Source: JAIOSM01 sp964565415
GTDB lineage: Bacteria > Desulfobacterota > Desulfobacteria > Desulfobacterales > Desulfobacteraceae
DNA length: 25,540 nt
Direction: 5' to 3'
Assembly (NCBI GenBank): GCA_964565415.1
Contig: CAZMEX010000046.1
Coordinates: forward strand, 1-25,540
In this document: piece after piece, positions 23,544-25,540 of the stretch
Position numbering within the stretch: the stretch's first letter is position 1
Layout: each line of letters opens with the position of its first letter
The notes under the pieces: generated by a model
Database searches by the model: none
What the model was told of the DNA's origin: nothing
Seen by the model: only the letters and a program-made list of their open reading frames with translations
Translations under genes and position numbers: made by a program

Positions 23544-24467
23544 ATGGCTTTAAATATAAAAAGAGTAAAAAAAATACGAGAATTTAACCGGTTTTATACA
23601 AAGAAAATTGGATTATTAAAAAAGAAATTTCTTGGGAGTGATTTTTCTTTAGTCCAGGCACGTATTATTTTTGAACTTAGCAGATCCGGTGATATAGTGG
23701 CAAAAGATCTTGCAGGAGAGCTTGATCTTGATCCAGCATATCTTAGCAAAATATTAAAAAAATTTGAAAAAGATGGGCTGATATTAAAAGAGACTTCACT
23801 TAAAGATTCCAGAAAGCAATTACTTTTTTTAACTGAAGAGGGTGAGAAAACCTCATCATATTTACAGGATATATCCAACAGGCAGACAGAATCGTTGATT
23901 AAACATTTGTCTGAAGAAAAGCAGCTGGCTTTAGAGACATCCATGGAGGTTATAAAGAGAAGTCTCAGCCCTGGCAATATAAATTCAGAAATTTTTGTTA
24001 TCCGTCCCCATCGATCCGGAGATATTGGATATATTGTATATAGGCATGGGGTTTTATACTCCCGGGAATATGGTTTTAATGAAGAGTTTGATGGATATGT
24101 AGCAAAAGGTCTGGCACTGTTTATTGAAAATTTGAATCCATTAAAAGAGTATCTGTGGATTGCTGAAATGGGGGGCACTATTATTGGCTCTGTGGCAATT
24201 GTCCAGCTTACAGGCAGCACAGCGCGATTGCGCTGGTTGATAGTTGAGTCTGCCGCACAAAATCAGGGACTTGGAAAAAAGCTTGTTAATGAGGCAATAT
24301 TGTTTGCAGAACAACAAGGATATAAAAAAATTATCTTATGGACAATTGATTTTCTCCATGCCGCACAAAAGCTTTATTCAGATGCCGGGTTTAAACTTGT
24401 TGAGGTAAAAATAAACCAGGTCTGGGGTAATAAAATAAAAGAGGAAAAGTGGGAACTTGTATTATAA
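23544..24467 (+). CDS. MarR-type regulator fused to GNAT acetyltransferase
   Basis: A 307-residue two-domain protein. Residues 1-145 form a MarR winged helix (SLVQARIIFELS, then DLAGELDLDPAYLSKILKKFEKDGLI as recognition helix and the DSRKQLLFLTEEG wing). Residues 150-307 form a GNAT domain with the acetyl-CoA signature AQNQGLGKKLV (motif A) and LYSDAGFKLVE (motif B). This fusion is known as a family in bacteria, though the acetylated substrate is generally unknown. Self-regulation through the upstream inverted repeat is plausible. The amidohydrolase gene follows after about 32 bases, so the two may be co-transcribed. The Shine-Dalgarno is weak. Confidence 0.9.
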   Translation: MALNIKRVKKIREFNRFYTKKIGLLKKKFLGSDFSLVQARIIFELSRSGDIVAKDLAGELDLDPAYLSKILKKFEKDGLILKETSLKDSRKQLLFLTEEGEKTSSYLQDISNRQTESLIKHLSEEKQLALETSMEVIKRSLSPGNINSEIFVIRPHRSGDIGYIVYRHGVLYSREYGFNEEFDGYVAKGLALFIENLNPLKEYLWIAEMGGTIIGSVAIVQLTGSTARLRWLIVESAAQNQGLGKKLVNEAILFAEQQGYKKIILWTIDFLHAAQKLYSDAGFKLVEVKINQVWGNKIKEEKWELVL

Positions 24468-24499
24468 TTATAGAATAAACAACAATAAAATAGGTGTGT

Positions 24500-25432
24500 A
24501 TGAATATGCTGCATTCTAACCTTCCAGTTATTAACGACAAAGAGAGCGATTTTGTACCCAATGATTTGCCTTTTGTGATTGATTCCCATGTCCATATTTT
24601 TCCTGATAAGATATTTTCATCCATTTGGTCATGGTTTGATAAATATGCCTGGGAAATAAGATATAAAATGGATACCTCAACTTTAATTAAATATCTTCTG
24701 GAACATGGTGTCGGTCATGTGGTGGCATTACAATATGCCCATAAGCCTGGTATTGCAGAATTCTTAAATTCATACATGGTTGAAAAATGCAATGAGTTTA
24801 GAGGCAGAATCACAGGTATGGCAACCATATTTCCAGGAGAGGCAAATGCTGATAAAATTTTAGCAAAGGCATTTTCTGACGGGTTAAAAGGGGTAAAACT
24901 CCATGCCCATGTCCAATGTTTTGACATGAACAGTAAAGAGATGGATATTATTTACGACTTGTGTGAAAAGGAAGATAAACCTATTATCATGCATGTGGGC
25001 AGAGAACCAAAAAGCGAAAAATACTCTTGTAACCCCTATGAAATATGTAAGGCTGAGAAGCTTGAACCTGTTCTTAAGAATTATCCAAAACTTAAAATAT
25101 GTGTTCCTCACCTTGGATTTGATGAAATTGTAGAATATAAAAAGTTGATTGAACAATATGATACTCTATGGCTTGATACTGCAATGGTGTTAGCCGACTA
25201 TTTTCCTCTGAACGACAAAATCAAGATAGGAGAGTATCGTGCAGACCGGATAATGTACGGATCAGATTTTCCAAATATCCCCTTTGCCTGGGACAGAGAG
25301 CTTAAAAAATTGCGCCAAACCTCCCTGTCATCGGAAAATCTTGAGTGGATTCTACATAAAAGTGCTGAAAAGCTTTTAAATTTAAGTGCTGATTATTCAA
25401 CTCAAAGTAAGAGTGGAGTTATATCTGGTTAG
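24500..25432 (+). CDS. Amidohydrolase family (amidohydrolase_2-type) metal-dependent hydrolase
   Basis: A TIM-barrel hydrolase of about 310 residues. Metal-site signatures run in order: DSHVHIF (HxH), LHAHV, IMHVG, CVPHLG and YGSDFP (Asp). This matches the amidohydrolase_2 group, whose members decarboxylate or hydrolyse small carboxylates or lactones; the substrate cannot be assigned. The C-terminal HKSAEKLLNL helix is typical. Three nearby in-frame starts exist: GTG 24494, ATG 24500 and ATG 24506. AGGTG at 24492-24496 fits 24506 best by spacing, so 24500 is a compromise. The stop at 25430-25432 is followed by a T-run (CCCCTTTTTTTATTTT) without an evident hairpin. Confidence 0.85.
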   Translation: MNMLHSNLPVINDKESDFVPNDLPFVIDSHVHIFPDKIFSSIWSWFDKYAWEIRYKMDTSTLIKYLLEHGVGHVVALQYAHKPGIAEFLNSYMVEKCNEFRGRITGMATIFPGEANADKILAKAFSDGLKGVKLHAHVQCFDMNSKEMDIIYDLCEKEDKPIIMHVGREPKSEKYSCNPYEICKAEKLEPVLKNYPKLKICVPHLGFDEIVEYKKLIEQYDTLWLDTAMVLADYFPLNDKIKIGEYRADRIMYGSDFPNIPFAWDRELKKLRQTSLSSENLEWILHKSAEKLLNLSADYSTQSKSGVISG

Positions 25433-25452
25433 AGGTTTCCCCTTTTTTTATT

Positions 25453-25540
25453 TTAATTGACACATAGAGAGTCCCTGCCATAGCAGGGCTTAAAGACCAT
25501 TTCCACAGACCCTTTGATCCAGTAATCGACAACGCGGCAA
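25453..25540 (-). CDS. Possible C-terminal end of a gene running off the window
   Basis: Minus-strand frame open from the window edge for 28 codons to TAA at 25455-25453, with a plausible coding look (VDYWIKGSVEMVFKPCYG) but no recognised family. It would converge with the amidohydrolase. Too short to assign. An alternative reading is plain non-coding sequence; the same stretch contains a CCCTGC-CATA-GCAGGG hairpin (25473-25488). Confidence 0.22.
   Translation of the reverse strand, partial: CRVVDYWIKGSVEMVFKPCYGRDSLCVN

Noticed and set aside
1..25540. CRISPR arrays, tRNA/rRNA genes, insertion sequences, prophage genes
   Set aside because: I saw no regularly spaced repeats, cloverleaf or rRNA-like sequence, transposase or integrase motifs; negative result by eye only.

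Overview
The window comes from an AT-rich anaerobe that most resembles a sulfate-reducing member of the Desulfobacterota (Desulfobacteraceae-like). The main reason is an hysBA pair encoding a periplasmic [NiFeSe] hydrogenase whose large subunit needs in-frame UGA decoding as selenocysteine. The genus is not determined.

Layout. 1-2.65 kb: the acetolactate synthase small subunit (ilvH), a membrane-anchored protein of unknown function, and a convergent MFS transporter. 2.65-6.0 kb: hydrogenase block with a near-consensus sigma70 promoter, hysB (Tat substrate), hysA (with a UGA codon and SECIS-like hairpin), a strong terminator, then the maturation protease hysD. 6.0-12.4 kb: a + strand run of PAS histidine kinase, single-domain response regulator, an AroE-like protein with altered active-site residues, a REC-PAS-kinase hybrid, TatD nuclease, fluoride channel crcB and tcdA, which has no ordinary start codon. 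12.4-14.6 kb, minus strand: a DAHP synthase-prephenate dehydratase-ACT fusion preceded by a complete-looking phenylalanine attenuator (promoter, 30-codon Phe-rich leader peptide ending in three stops, antiterminator, two tandem intrinsic terminators). 14.6-23.3 kb, minus strand: one tightly packed operon, moxR - DUF58 - DUF4381-like - batA - batB/batC fusion - batD/batE fusion - EamA transporter; a 100-base N gap interrupts the batB/C gene. 23.3-25.4 kb: a divergent MarR-GNAT fusion gene with a perfect 13-bp inverted repeat in its upstream region, then a metal-dependent amidohydrolase. The last 100 bases are mostly unexplained.

How genes work together. HysB and HysA form the hydrogenase, HysD trims HysA after metal insertion, and the following PAS kinase may sense a related redox signal (inference). 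The DAHP synthase-PDT fusion joins the first step of aromatic synthesis to a terminal phenylalanine step. Its leader peptide would tie transcription to charged tRNA-Phe, while the ACT domain probably gives allosteric control. The MoxR/Bat genes look like an AAA+/VWA membrane-associated chaperone or stress system in which usually separate genes are fused.

The most noteworthy items are the Phe attenuator with two terminators, the Sec-encoding UGA that splits the apparent hysA reading frame, the AroE-like protein lacking the canonical Lys-Asp pair, and the non-canonical tcdA start.
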